From NCBI RefSeq assembly GCF_008124615.1, contig NZ_VNIB01000006.1:1-64000 (forward strand): 64,000 nt of DNA. The letters are read 5' to 3'. Below are positions 36,125-45,529 of the stretch, one piece after another. Source of the stretch: Geothermobacter ehrlichii (GTDB taxonomy: Bacteria > Desulfobacterota > Desulfuromonadia > Desulfuromonadales > Geothermobacteraceae). Made by a program: the position numbers and the translations under genes. The notes beneath the pieces were generated by a model. The model saw nothing but the letters and a program-made list of their open reading frames with translations, did not search any database and was not told the origin of the DNA. The first letter of the stretch is position 1. Each line of letters starts with the position of its first letter.

Positions 36125-38263
36125 TTACAGCTTGCCATTCCTTTTCATTCTATTGGTCAAAAGCTCACCACCAATCAAATTCGCATGAGTAACATAGAGT
36201 GTTGACGAGCCACCGGTCGGAAAGTACGAACCATCATCGCTGCCTACGATACGTGCAACATACGCGGCCTCGTCGAAAGCCTGGGCTACGGACCGTGCCT
36301 CCTTGGCGTCACCAATGATATGAACTTCCTCCACCTTATCTTTCAGTTCGTTATAGAGCGTATCGTCCCCGCTCCGTCCGGCTGCTATGATTATCGTGTC
36401 CGCTTTGATTTTCTGCTTAGCGCCTTCGCCATCTGTGTATTCCACTCCGTCGGGAGTAATACAATTGACCTTGGCTTTTGTGATTGAATTAACCCCCTCT
36501 TGCTTCATATAGAGAGACAAAAGCATACCCCTCATCAGGTCGTGCATATAGGGGACAACGGCAACGGCATCACCTTCTTCAAGGATCGTAACGTCTTTAC
36601 CTTCCCTCCTGATCGACACCGCGAGCTCAGCACCTTCGCCGCCACCAATAATCACAACATTCTGCCCAAGGGTCACTCCAGAAGGATCCCGCAAGTAATC
36701 ATCGTGGTAGATCACGTTACTGTTATCGATGCCGGGAATTTGCGGCCTATTTGGAACAGCGCCCGTCGCAACAATGACAACATCCGGGGACTCTTTCTCG
36801 ACAACCTCGGCATCGAGCCGGGTGTTTAGACGCACATCCACCTGCAATTTGCTCATCTGAGTGGAAAGATAGCGAATCGCGTTACGCAGATCTCTCGTAT
36901 TGAGTTTAGGGTGAGCTGAAGCCACATGGAGAATACCGCCCAACTGCGAACTGGCTTCAAACAATGTTACTGAGTGGCCCCTAAGCGTGAGCACTCGTGC
37001 CGCCTCCATTCCAGCAACGCCGCCCCCGGCAATGTAAACACGTTTTTTATAACGGGCTTCCTTGATGGCGTAATCCCTCTCCCGCCCGAAAGCTGGGTTC
37101 ACAGCACACATCGCTGAGTGATGATTGAAAAGATGGGTCGTACAGCACCAGTTGCAGGCAATACAACCCCGAATCTCGTCCGTGCGCCCCTCACGTGCCT
37201 TGTTCGGGTATTCAGGGTCGGCAAACATGGGCCTCGCAATATTAATAAGATCACATTGCTCCTTACGCACTGCAACTTCGGCAATTTCTGGATACATGAT
37301 CTTGGCGACCCCAGTAACAAGCACGCCTTTTTCCGCGGCGAGTTTTCTTACAGCCTCGGCATACTTGACGTTTGTGGCCCGAGGCATATACATTGGAGGA
37401 ATCGTATATGACAGAGCTTCTGGATTGATAATAGCCCCAGCAGATACATCAAGGACATCAATCCCCCAATCAAGGTACCTTGGCACATATTCATCCAGAA
37501 ACAGGTCGAATGTGTAACCAGTCTGGTTCCCTTCTTCATCCGTTCCAGCAAACTCCTCGGCACTCATTCGCCACCAAATGGAAAAATCATCTCCTACAAC
37601 TTCTCTGACTCTTTTATATATGCGTTCAGAGAAAAGTAGCTTATCTTTTCCATACTCATCAGTGCGCTGATTAAATGTCGGAGACAAAAACTGATGGGGA
37701 AGCGAGCCGTGATTGGCGTGAATCATGACATAGTCGAAACCGGCTTCTTTTGCCCTACCTGCAGCGGCGGCGTAATCGTCGATCAGCTCATCAATATCGG
37801 CAGTCGTAAGCTCACGCGTTTTAATCTCAGGATTGGTAAAACACGGGAAGGATGTAGCAGAAATCGGCTGATTTTCTCCATTGTACCGAGGATTGGCGAT
37901 GGCGCCTGCATGGAAAAGCTGAATTCCGGCGAGAGCTCCACCCTGTTTAATGGCATAAGCCAAGTCTGCCAACCCACTTTTGACCTCATCGCGATCAATG
38001 GCAAGCTGACCGATAAACCCCCGCCCATCAAGCCTTACATAGGAGGCCATAACACAGATGGCCGCCGCACCACCCTTGGCTTCAGTGTAGTAATTGTCGA
38101 TAGTCCTCTGATTTACAGAACCGTCCGCATTGGCATGTCCTTTAATATTTGGGGGCTGAAGGATTCGGTTCTTGAGATTTAATCCTGCTTTTGTCTTGAT
38201 GGGAGAAAAGAGGTTGGGGTACTTAATTTCTCCCGCAAATTTGCCTTTTGATGTCTGTCCCAT
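36125..38263 (-). CDS. second OYE/2,4-dienoyl-CoA reductase-like flavoprotein
   Basis: 712 residues, same three-part layout as the protein at 30286 but clearly different in sequence. It has an FMN barrel (NRILQPPNIKGHANADGSV; FDYVMIHANHGSLPHQFLSP; NQRTDEYGKDKLLF), an FeS cluster site (CIACNWCCTTHLFNHHSAMC, about residue 380) and an FAD/NAD(P) domain (VYIAGGGVAGMEAARVL; VVIIGGGEGAELAVSIR). The barrel keeps HxN-type substrate/FMN residues. It should reduce an activated C=C bond. Directly upstream is a small ferredoxin gene and directly downstream the fixBCX genes, so low-potential electrons could be supplied or taken by that set. Confidence 0.9.
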   Translation of the reverse strand: MGQTSKGKFAGEIKYPNLFSPIKTKAGLNLKNRILQPPNIKGHANADGSVNQRTIDNYYTEAKGGAAAICVMASYVRLDGRGFIGQLAIDRDEVKSGLADLAYAIKQGGALAGIQLFHAGAIANPRYNGENQPISATSFPCFTNPEIKTRELTTADIDELIDDYAAAAGRAKEAGFDYVMIHANHGSLPHQFLSPTFNQRTDEYGKDKLLFSERIYKRVREVVGDDFSIWWRMSAEEFAGTDEEGNQTGYTFDLFLDEYVPRYLDWGIDVLDVSAGAIINPEALSYTIPPMYMPRATNVKYAEAVRKLAAEKGVLVTGVAKIMYPEIAEVAVRKEQCDLINIARPMFADPEYPNKAREGRTDEIRGCIACNWCCTTHLFNHHSAMCAVNPAFGRERDYAIKEARYKKRVYIAGGGVAGMEAARVLTLRGHSVTLFEASSQLGGILHVASAHPKLNTRDLRNAIRYLSTQMSKLQVDVRLNTRLDAEVVEKESPDVVIVATGAVPNRPQIPGIDNSNVIYHDDYLRDPSGVTLGQNVVIIGGGEGAELAVSIRREGKDVTILEEGDAVAVVPYMHDLMRGMLLSLYMKQEGVNSITKAKVNCITPDGVEYTDGEGAKQKIKADTIIIAAGRSGDDTLYNELKDKVEEVHIIGDAKEARSVAQAFDEAAYVARIVGSDDGSYFPTGGSSTLYVTHANLIGGELLTNRMKRNGKL

Positions 38264-38310
38264 AAATATTCTCCTTTTTTGTGGTTTGTTGTTGGATCAA
38301 GCAGCCACCA

Positions 38311-38505
38311 TCATGAACCGGGCACCATTTGAATACAGCCTAGAGGACAAATGGTTTCACAAAGCGCACAAGCCATACAATCTTCTGGCCTTGACAAAAC
38401 AATTCTGTCACCCGACTCTCCAATTGCGCCTACCGGGCACTCATTTACACAAGTTTGGCACTTGTTACACTTGCTATGATCAACATTCAAGATATGCTGT
38501 GACAT
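38311..38505 (-). CDS. 2[4Fe-4S] ferredoxin
   Basis: 64 residues. Two classical cluster motifs are seen, CNKCQTCVNECP and CMACALCETICP, separated by about 20 residues, as in clostridial-type ferredoxins. It probably carries low-potential electrons between FixABCX and the neighbouring reductase. The ATG at 38505 has a perfect AAAGGAGG eight bases upstream, which decides it over a GTG three codons earlier. It heads the run ferredoxin-OYE2-fixBCX-fixA-OYE1-MmgE; an IS4 remnant lies just upstream, so the promoter may have been altered. Confidence 0.93.
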   Translation of the reverse strand: MSQHILNVDHSKCNKCQTCVNECPVGAIGESGDRIVLSRPEDCMACALCETICPLGCIQMVPGS

Positions 38506-38562
38506 ACAATCCACCTCCTTTCAAAAATACAAATTCATATTTTGTTGAGGCCAAAAAACATT

Positions 38563-39230
38563 CTTGCTCACTGCTGTCTCACAGTTTGATCAATAAAATA
38601 GAAGGCTTGGAAGCTCACTTGTGTTACAATAATTTCGCCAAAAGCACATTGAAAACAAGGAGTTCCAAGCCGTGGCACATTGCAGCACTGTTCTTTCTCA
38701 AAGTGTACGAATTTTTCCGAGACATGAATTTCAGACCCTTGCCAACAAGCATCACGTGGGGCAGAGATTCCGCTCGTTCTCACGTTGGGCATAGTTTGTC
38801 GCCATACTGACGGCTCAGTTCGCCAACCGCAGCAGTCTGCGGGACATCGTCGATAATCTCAACGTTCAGCGGAACAAGCTTTATCATCTCGGAATCAAGC
38901 CCTTCAGTCGGGCGACTCTGGCGCGTTGCAATGAGAAACAGTCGCATGAGCTCTACGAAGCGTTGTTTCAGCGTCTGCTTGGCCGTTGCCAGTGTCTGGC
39001 GCCTCGTAACCGGGCCTTCAGGCTCGATGGCAAGATTTACCTGCTCGATGCCTCGCTGGTCGACTTGACGTTATCCCTGTTCCCTTGGGCTCAGTACTAA
39101 AAGACCAAGGGAACGACCAAACTTCGAGCGGTGCGATTTGATGAGCCTGTTTCGACCGCCGAACAATAAAAAGTCACAAGAAATTCAACAGTTACAGCTT
39201 ATTTAAAAATTGCGAAACAGCAGTGATTCT
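38563..39230 (+). mobile_element. defective IS4-family element with internal deletion
   Basis: Matching inverted ends carrying TCACTGCTGT at about 38573 and its complement at about 39220 frame a transposase remnant that starts at a GTG at 38672. The frame reads AHCSTVLSQSVRIFPRHEF, HHVGQRFRSFSRWA, then an in-frame TAG, then FVAILTAQFANRSSLRDIV, RATLARCNEKQSHELYEALF and YLLDASLVDLTLSLFPWAQY (first catalytic Asp) and another stop. The C-terminal half with the rest of the DDE triad is missing. It is a different copy from the IS4 remnant near 16.5 kb. Confidence 0.82.
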
Positions 39231-39232
39231 TG

Positions 39233-40135
39233 CTAAAATGCCCAGAAAAATCTTACGTTAATGGCATTACCTTTAGACGTATTCTCACCGTCTACATCCA
39301 TGGTATATTTTACATCCAGGGTCATATTTGGTCTAATACAAGCCCCGATTCCAGGCGCAATCGCATAATTATGACCATCATTCCCTAAATTATTGCCATT
39401 CTCGTCATCCCCTTCCATATAACGAGTATAATCGCCCTGCATGTAGATCCACCATGGATAAGGTGCCGAAAAACGATAGCTCACACTCGAATTGACTTCG
39501 AAGACATCTCTTGCTTTTGCGTCTGAGTCCAAATCCTCAAAATTGTACAGGTAGCCAACACTCCCATCCAACCAGATGTTGCCAAATCTTTCCTGGACTC
39601 CAAGTCCAGGCATCAGCGCATGATTGTTACCACCGATGGCATTCATTATGTCACTGTCCCCAACAGGCACCTGCCAAATCAGGAAAGATTGGATATGTGT
39701 TGTTTTGGTTGGGTTATTCCATCCCAGCGAGGTATAGATAAGGGGATGTCCGAGCCCGGAAAGTGAAAAATTATCTCCTGCATCTCTAGAAGTTTCTTCT
39801 CCACTCAGATTATAAAGAGGGACAATACCCTCCAAAACATACTGATACTGCTTATCCTCACCAAAATGCCAGGCGCGGACGAGTCGGGTAAATGATGCTT
39901 CTATAGTGAGATCCTGCGATTCCTGTTTTTCGCCATCCCCAACCCAAATCTCGTCAGAACTGTAATGATAAAAATGCTGAATTAACATCGCCGTGTCAGG
40001 AAAATCATTCGCCCAAAATCCAGCCCTCGACGCTAACTGCAGCAATCCTGGGGCACTCCAAGCTGGAACCACTCCAAGGGTCAAAAAACCAACCAGCGCA
40101 AAACCAAAAAGAATCCACTTCATACTTTTCTTCAT
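39233..40135 (-). CDS. outer-membrane protein of the phenol MetA-degradation-like transporter family
   Basis: 300 residues with a clean signal peptide (basic MKKSMKW, hydrophobic core, cleavage near AWSA). The mature part is rich in aromatic and alternating beta-strand patterns (AGFWANDFPDTAMLIQHFYHY; YTSLGWNNPTKTTHIQSFLIW; SVGYLYNF) and ends in a terminal Phe (VRFFWAF), the usual outer-membrane beta-barrel assembly signal. It resembles the Phenol_MetA_deg family found next to degradation genes for hydrophobic or aromatic compounds, and may let the island's substrate through the outer membrane. ATG at 40135 with AAAGGAGAAAAG-like site. Family assignment is from pattern and context. Confidence 0.72.
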   Translation of the reverse strand: MKKSMKWILFGFALVGFLTLGVVPAWSAPGLLQLASRAGFWANDFPDTAMLIQHFYHYSSDEIWVGDGEKQESQDLTIEASFTRLVRAWHFGEDKQYQYVLEGIVPLYNLSGEETSRDAGDNFSLSGLGHPLIYTSLGWNNPTKTTHIQSFLIWQVPVGDSDIMNAIGGNNHALMPGLGVQERFGNIWLDGSVGYLYNFEDLDSDAKARDVFEVNSSVSYRFSAPYPWWIYMQGDYTRYMEGDDENGNNLGNDGHNYAIAPGIGACIRPNMTLDVKYTMDVDGENTSKGNAINVRFFWAF

Positions 40136-40996
40136 TTCTTTTCTCCTTCGATCGTTGGCAATTAAATAGCGAAAGAAAACCTCAGGAAACTTGCTATTCC
40201 CCCAATTTTTAGCATCACAACAGCACTATCAATGCGTCTTCTACACACCTTATGCTTCTTCAGCAGCGCCCTTTAGGTCGTTGCATGTGGCTGCGATACT
40301 GATTCGCAGCACTTCACTGCCCTATATTCAAGGGACGAGGCGAGAGGCAAATAATCCCCAACAAACCCGGCAGCTTCATTGCGGATTTTATTGCTTAGCT
40401 GGCGAATCCGACCAATGCCGACCAGGGCTGACAAATTAGCGCCAATCGGGGAGTTATCTAATTTAAATGGGTTGCTTAAGCTTTTTGTCTGTAATTTTTG
40501 GGCTAAAACACCCGGAGGTCTAAAATGATATAGAGGTTCTCTGCTTGGAAAGACGAAACAAGTTCGGAGAAACTCGAAGAGAAGGAAACCTGAGGCACAA
40601 AACAGCTGGAAGAATGTGGGCTTCGTTAAAGGTTTCGAAAGCCTACAATATTTGCGGAGGGAAAGCATACGGCGATCTCCAACAAATTACAGGTTAAATG
40701 TCGGGACCACCGCAGCATATGCTTAAGCTGGCCTGAACCCACACAGGATGAACTCTCGCTGGTCAACAAGAAGGTCCCGCATGAGAAGTGCCAGAAAGCA
40801 TTTTTCCAAAAAAATAAAACACTGTCACACTATTGTCAAGTATTTTTTCGTTGCAGCAAAAATCTAATGAAACACATTATTTCTCGTAATATCAACCGGT
40901 TGGAGATTTTCGCCACTATTATCGTTTTTTAACTTCTAAAAAATAATCACAAGAAATAAACCTGCGTTTTGCCTCTGCTGAAAAAGGAGAATCCCC
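40136..40996. other. region without recognisable genes
   Basis: I see no credible gene in about 860 bases. A 131-codon open frame on the minus strand (40273-40668) lacks a ribosome site, family resemblance and sensible composition. Composition shifts along the stretch suggest patches of decayed mobile DNA; the promoter of the outer-membrane protein should be in its first 100 bases. Confidence 0.45.
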
Positions 40997-41657
<661 letters not shown>

Positions 41658-41664
41658 GCCGCGA

Positions 41665-41720
41665 GTGGGTCAATTTTCAATTTCCAAAGAGCCAAAAAGT
41701 GGGTCAGTTTTCAGTTGCCT
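41665..41720. repeat. IS21 terminal repeats
   Basis: GTGGGTCAATTTTCAATTTCC and GTGGGTCAGTTTTCAGTTGCC occur about 34 bp apart just after the istB fragment. Multiple such direct repeats are typical of IS21-family ends and bind the transposase. Confidence 0.75.
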
Positions 41721-42072
41721 TTGACAGTAGTGTCTCGTCCGGCTCGGGAGCAGGCCTGTAACCGAGAAAATCAATGACTTTTGGGTAATATCGTTTGCCA
41801 ATCTTCCAGCCATGCTCCCAGCTCCAGACGGTCGAGGCCGTACCCCCCAGTCTGGCGGCAAGGTCTTTTTGCTTCAGCCCCAGTTCAATCCGCTTCCGGC
41901 GCAGGTGTTCGCCCAGAGTAAGGGGCTCTTTCTCCAGATCAGGATGCTGCGGGAGTTTCAGTCTGGTGGTGATATTGAAATGCGGAGGGAGGAATTGAGG
42001 GTTGTTGGTAAAGGGGCACACACCCCTGAGGATGTGGGCCCCTTTCTCTAATTGTGCAAGGAAAAGCCCCAT
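41704..42072 (-). CDS. XRE-type helix-turn-helix protein, C-terminus cut by IS21
   Basis: The conserved part is TLGEHLRRKRIELGLKQKDLAARLGGTASTVWSWEHGWK, an XRE/Cro helix-turn-helix, followed by KVIDFLGYRP. This domain layout is common in small HTH proteins of Geobacter-like bacteria. The last codons (SKATEN) are read from the IS21 end, so the gene has lost its native stop. The start is uncertain: the ATG at 42072 is the first available, but the codons between it and about 41960 cross a strong hairpin and are not conserved. Its target is unknown. Confidence 0.6.
   Translation of the reverse strand: MGLFLAQLEKGAHILRGVCPFTNNPQFLPPHFNITTRLKLPQHPDLEKEPLTLGEHLRRKRIELGLKQKDLAARLGGTASTVWSWEHGWKIGKRYYPKVIDFLGYRPAPEPDETLLSKATEN
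42010..42045. other. long hairpin upstream of azlC
   Basis: AAAGGGGC-CACA and TGTG-GCCCCTTT pair over most of their length, giving a stable stem. On the plus strand it is followed by CTCTAATT. It could be a transcription terminator or a leader structure for azlC 105 bp downstream; no leader peptide rich in branched-chain codons was seen. Confidence 0.45.
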
Positions 42073-42150
42073 GGCCTCCCCATTGCCTTCGCCGCTCACA
42101 GGCGATATGCTGCAAAATCCGAAAAGAGACACAGAAGGGATCAGGGTAGG

Positions 42151-42858
42151 ATGTACCGAAAAACCTCTACAGAGATCCTCCGCGACGGCCTGGCTGCCGC
42201 CTGGCCGATCTGCATGGGCTACTTTCCCATCGGCATGGCCCTCGGCGTGCTCGGCCAACAGGCGGGGCTCGGCCCGGCCTGGATCGGGCTGATGTCGGTA
42301 CTGGTATTCGCCGGCAGCGCCCAGTTCATCGCCGTCGCCATGCTTGATGGCGGGGCCTCGGCCACCGCCATCATTCTCACCACCCTGGTGGTCAACTTCC
42401 GGCATTTTCTGATGAGCAGCGCCCTGGCCGTCCCCCTGCGCGGCATCGGCCGAAGATTTCTGCTCCTGTTCGCTTACGGCATCACCGACGAGAGTTTCGC
42501 CGTCAATATGACCCGCTTTCGCGCCGGAAACTGGGATCGCTGGCGGGCCCTGGTGGTGCACCAAACGGCCAATACCACCTGGGTGCTGGCAACCATCCTC
42601 GGCAGCCTGGTCGGCAGCCTGATTCCGCCTGGCGCCTTCGGCATCGACTTCGCCCTGCCGGGCATGTTCATCGCCCTGCTGGTGCTGCAGTTGCACGGGC
42701 GGGCCTACATCTTTACGGGAATTCTGGCGGCCGGGCTGGCCGTGATCTGGAAACTGCTGATTCCGGGCGACAGCTACATCGTCGGCGCCGCGGTGCTGGC
42801 CGCAAGCGGCGGCTACCTGCTGCGCCGTCAAAAGCGGCTGAGGGAGACGACAGGATGA
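42151..42858 (+). CDS. azlC: AzlC-family branched-chain amino acid exporter, large subunit
   Basis: 235 residues with about seven hydrophobic segments. RDGLAAAWPICMGYFPIGMA and GSAQFIAVAMLDGGASA followed by VVNFRHFLMSSAL are the AzlC signatures. With AzlD it exports branched-chain amino acids or analogues through the inner membrane. The ATG at 42151 with GGATCAGGG upstream gives the normal family start (MYRKTSTEILRDG); an open frame further upstream runs into the hairpin. It overlaps azlD by four bases (ATGA). Confidence 0.92.
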   Translation: MYRKTSTEILRDGLAAAWPICMGYFPIGMALGVLGQQAGLGPAWIGLMSVLVFAGSAQFIAVAMLDGGASATAIILTTLVVNFRHFLMSSALAVPLRGIGRRFLLLFAYGITDESFAVNMTRFRAGNWDRWRALVVHQTANTTWVLATILGSLVGSLIPPGAFGIDFALPGMFIALLVLQLHGRAYIFTGILAAGLAVIWKLLIPGDSYIVGAAVLAASGGYLLRRQKRLRETTG

Positions 42859-43175
42859 GCTTCAAGCACTACCTGCTGATACTGCTCGGCATGGGGGCGG
42901 TGACCTATCTGCCCCGTCTGCTGCCCCTGCTGCTCCTTTCGCAACGCCAGATGCCAGACTGGCTGGTCGACTGGCTGGAGCTGATTCCGGTGGCGATTCT
43001 CGCCGCCCTGCTGGCCCCGACCCTGCTGTTCGACGGCCAGAGCGGCCACATCGATCTGCTGCGACCGCAGCTGTGGGTCGCCGTGCCGACCTTCCTGTTC
43101 GCCCTCAAAACCCGCTCCCTGGGCGGCACGGTGATGGTGGGGATGGGGCTCTACTGGCTCGCCGGCCTGCTCTGA
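42855..43175 (+). CDS. azlD: AzlD-family branched-chain amino acid exporter, small subunit
   Basis: 106 residues, four hydrophobic segments: YLLILLGMGAVTYLPRLLPL, then WLELIPVAILAALLAPTLLF, and VAVPTFLFALKT. This is the usual size and form of AzlD, the obligate partner of AzlC. Start and stop of the pair overlap, so they are translationally coupled. Its 3' end overlaps the convergent acyltransferase gene by 25 bp. Confidence 0.92.
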   Translation: MSFKHYLLILLGMGAVTYLPRLLPLLLLSQRQMPDWLVDWLELIPVAILAALLAPTLLFDGQSGHIDLLRPQLWVAVPTFLFALKTRSLGGTVMVGMGLYWLAGLL

Positions 43176-44035
43176 ACATCGACCATCGGCTCGGCGTATT
43201 TCCAGCGGTCGTGCACCCAGAACCACTGTTCCGGATAACGGCGGATGTACTCTTCGAGCAGACTGTTGAGACGGGCGGTGTCGGCGGCGTCGTCACCGCT
43301 GGGGGGAAAGGCGGGCAGGTAGTCGATGCGGCTGCGTCCGTCAGGCAGCACGCCGGTGAACACGGGCTGGATCAGGGCGCCGGTCGCCCGGGCGAGTACC
43401 GAGGCCACCGGCACGGACGGCAGCATCTCGCCGAAGAAGGGAACGGACACGCCGAGACCGGGGCGCACCTTCTGGTCGATCAGCACCCCGAGATCCTCGC
43501 CGGCGCGCAGAACCTTGATCATCGCCCGCAGCCCCCGGCTCTTGTCGACAATGCCGATTCCGTTGCGGCTGCGAATCTCCTCGACGAAACGGTTGACGCC
43601 GGGCTGCTCGACCGCCCGCACCACGATCCGCATGCCGCGGCCGGCAAGATGGACATGCACCGGCGGCAGTACCTCCCAGTTGCCCAGGTGGGCGGTCACC
43701 AGCAGCACCCGCTCGCTCTGCCGCCGCGCCTGCCGGTAGTGCTCGAAGCCGTGCACCTCCACCTGCCTCACCAGCCGGTCGATGTCTGTGTGATACGAAC
43801 GCAGCAGGGCAATGGCCATGCGGCCGAGATGACGAAAGACGCGCGGACAGAGCCGCTCATCGAAACCGGCCCGGCGCAGGTTGGCGCGACAGAGCCGCGC
43901 CCGTTTCGGCAGGGCGAGCATCGCCAACTGCCCCAGAAGCGAACCGAAAGCCGTGGCCAGGGTGCGCGGCAGCAGGGAAAAGAAAGCCGCCAGGGCGCGC
44001 AGGAAACGATAGTTGAGATGATCGACCAGACGCAT
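43151..44035 (-). CDS. lysophospholipid/lipid A biosynthesis-type acyltransferase (LpxL/HtrB family)
   Basis: 294 residues. One N-terminal hydrophobic helix (FLRALAAFFSLLPRTLATAF) anchors it in the inner membrane. LLVTAHLGNWEVLP holds the HxxxxE-type catalytic motif, and LGVLIDQKVRPGLGVSVPFFG and YPEQWFWVHDRWK are hallmark segments of the family. It adds an acyl chain to lipid A or a related precursor from acyl-ACP, so the host has a Gram-negative envelope. The ATG at 44035 (MRLVDHLNYRF) is chosen over a longer frame 17 codons up. It follows the DUF423 gene after 25 bp. Confidence 0.9.
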   Translation of the reverse strand: MRLVDHLNYRFLRALAAFFSLLPRTLATAFGSLLGQLAMLALPKRARLCRANLRRAGFDERLCPRVFRHLGRMAIALLRSYHTDIDRLVRQVEVHGFEHYRQARRQSERVLLVTAHLGNWEVLPPVHVHLAGRGMRIVVRAVEQPGVNRFVEEIRSRNGIGIVDKSRGLRAMIKVLRAGEDLGVLIDQKVRPGLGVSVPFFGEMLPSVPVASVLARATGALIQPVFTGVLPDGRSRIDYLPAFPPSGDDAADTARLNSLLEEYIRRYPEQWFWVHDRWKYAEPMVDVQSRPASQ

Positions 44036-44060
44036 GGTTGATTCACAAAGCCAAGGAATG

Positions 44061-44444
44061 TCAGCAACGCAGGGACTGCCAGGCAAGCAGCCCCCAGCCG
44101 GCCAGAAACGCCAGACCGCCGAAAGGCGTCACCATACCCAGCCAGCGCGCCTCGGTCAATACCAGCAGGTAGAGACTTCCGGAAAAGAGCAGAATTCCGA
44201 GCAGAAAGGCACAACCGGCGCGCTGCCAGCCCTTCTCGCCGACGGCCGACTGCTGTCGCGCCAGCAGGCCGGTCGCCAGCAACGCCAGGGCGTGCAGCTG
44301 CTGGTAGTGAACCGCCTTGTTCCAGGTGGCCAGCATCTTTTCCGACAATGCGCCCTCCAGGCCGTGGGCACCGAAAGCGCCGAGTACAACACCGAGAAAG
44401 CCACCCAGCGCCCCAAGCAGAAGCAGCAGACGTCCGTCGTTCAT
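44061..44444 (-). CDS. DUF423 membrane protein
   Basis: 127 residues, four hydrophobic helices. GGFLGVVLGAFGAHGLEGAL and WNKAVHYQQLHALALLATG are the conserved DUF423 (YgdD-like) segments, and FLLGILLFSGSLYLL and TPFGGLAFLAGW follow. Function is not known in the family. The ATG at 44444 has AAAGGAGGTCC in ideal position and overlaps the stop of the PLP enzyme gene by four bases. Confidence 0.9.
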   Translation of the reverse strand: MNDGRLLLLLGALGGFLGVVLGAFGAHGLEGALSEKMLATWNKAVHYQQLHALALLATGLLARQQSAVGEKGWQRAGCAFLLGILLFSGSLYLLVLTEARWLGMVTPFGGLAFLAGWGLLAWQSLRC

Positions 44445-45529
44445 CGGACCTCCTTTCCCACCCGGTCGGCCAGCGCCGCCAGCAGGGTCCGGTTCTCCTC
44501 CGGACACCGCACCGCCAGGCGCAGCCAGCCGTCGTCGAGTCCGGAAAAGCTCGCGCAGTCGCGCACCAGAATCCGCCGCCGGCGCAGGGCGGCGACCAAA
44601 TCCGCCGCCGGTCGCAGATCTTCCGGCAGGCGAACGAGCAGATAGTTGGCGGCACCGGGGATGACCGACAGGCCGAGCTTTTCCAGGCCGTCACACAGCT
44701 GCCGCCGCCAGGCCGGCAGCTGGTCCAGGGTCCTTCGGCGATAGTCGGCCGCGGCGAGACAGGCGCGGGCGGCAGCCGCGGCCGGCACGGACAGAGTCCA
44801 GGGCGGCAGGCGCCACCGCAGCCGCTCGATGCCGGCAGCCGGCCCGGCAACAAAGCCGGCCCGCAGACCGGGGATGGCGTAGAACTTGGTCAGCGAACGC
44901 AGTACCCACAGCCGCGACCGGCGGGAAACCTGATCGAGCAGGGAGATTGAGGGGCAGAAATCGGCGAATGCTTCGTCGATCACCAGGGAGATGCGCGGCG
45001 GCAGACGATCGATCAGAGCGAGCAGAAGCTGCCGCGGCAAGGCTTCGCCGCTCGGGTTGCCGGGGTTGGCGAGCAGCAGCAGGTCGGTTTCGGCATCGAG
45101 CGCCGCCAGCAGCCGGTCGAGATCGAAGGGGCTGCCGGGCTGCCAGATCAACTCCTCGACCCGGCAGCCGGCCAGCTGCAGGGCCCGGGCGTATTCACCG
45201 AAGGCCGGCGCCAGCAGCAGCGCCCGCCGCGGTCGCAATACCTGCGGCAGCAGGTAGATCAGCTCCGTCGATCCGGCCGCCGGCAGCAGACAGTCGACCG
45301 GCAGCCGGTGTTGTTCGGCCAGCGCCTGGCGCAACGACTCGCCGTCGCGCTCGGGATAGTGCCGGCAGGCGGTCAGGGACTCGGCGGCGGCACGCATCGC
45401 CTCCTCCGGCGGCCCGAGGGGATTGATCGAGGCGGAAAAATCGAGAATGGCCGCAGGCTCCACGCCCAGCTCGCGGGCCGCGGCGAAGACATCCCCGCCG
45501 TGGGGCACCGGGTTCAGTACAGCGGCCAT
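44441..45529 (-). CDS. cobD: L-threonine-O-3-phosphate decarboxylase
   Basis: 362 residues, class I/II aminotransferase fold. HGGDVFAAARELGVEPAAIL and DFSASINPLGPP at the start are the CobD signature. SLVIDEAFADF and VLRSLTKFYAIPGLRAGF give the PLP Asp and the Schiff-base Lys. It makes 1-amino-2-propanol phosphate, the linker of cobamides, from threonine phosphate. It overlaps cbiB by 16 bp at its start and is the last recognised cobamide gene of the operon. The name follows Salmonella usage. Confidence 0.93.
   Translation of the reverse strand: MAAVLNPVPHGGDVFAAARELGVEPAAILDFSASINPLGPPEEAMRAAAESLTACRHYPERDGESLRQALAEQHRLPVDCLLPAAGSTELIYLLPQVLRPRRALLLAPAFGEYARALQLAGCRVEELIWQPGSPFDLDRLLAALDAETDLLLLANPGNPSGEALPRQLLLALIDRLPPRISLVIDEAFADFCPSISLLDQVSRRSRLWVLRSLTKFYAIPGLRAGFVAGPAAGIERLRWRLPPWTLSVPAAAAARACLAAADYRRRTLDQLPAWRRQLCDGLEKLGLSVIPGAANYLLVRLPEDLRPAADLVAALRRRRILVRDCASFSGLDDGWLRLAVRCPEENRTLLAALADRVGKEVR

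Noticed and set aside
40273-40668. A 131-codon minus-strand open frame
   Set aside because: No ribosome site, no recognisable domain, and it lies in a patchy region of probable mobile-element debris.
42073-42831. Upstream extension of the XRE gene's frame across azlC
   Set aside because: Antisense to azlC and composed of Gln/Gly/Arg-rich sequence; only the part below about 42072 has the HTH domain.
43073-44041. Plus-strand open frame across the acyltransferase gene
   Set aside because: Antisense shadow; the minus-strand protein has full LpxL-type motifs.
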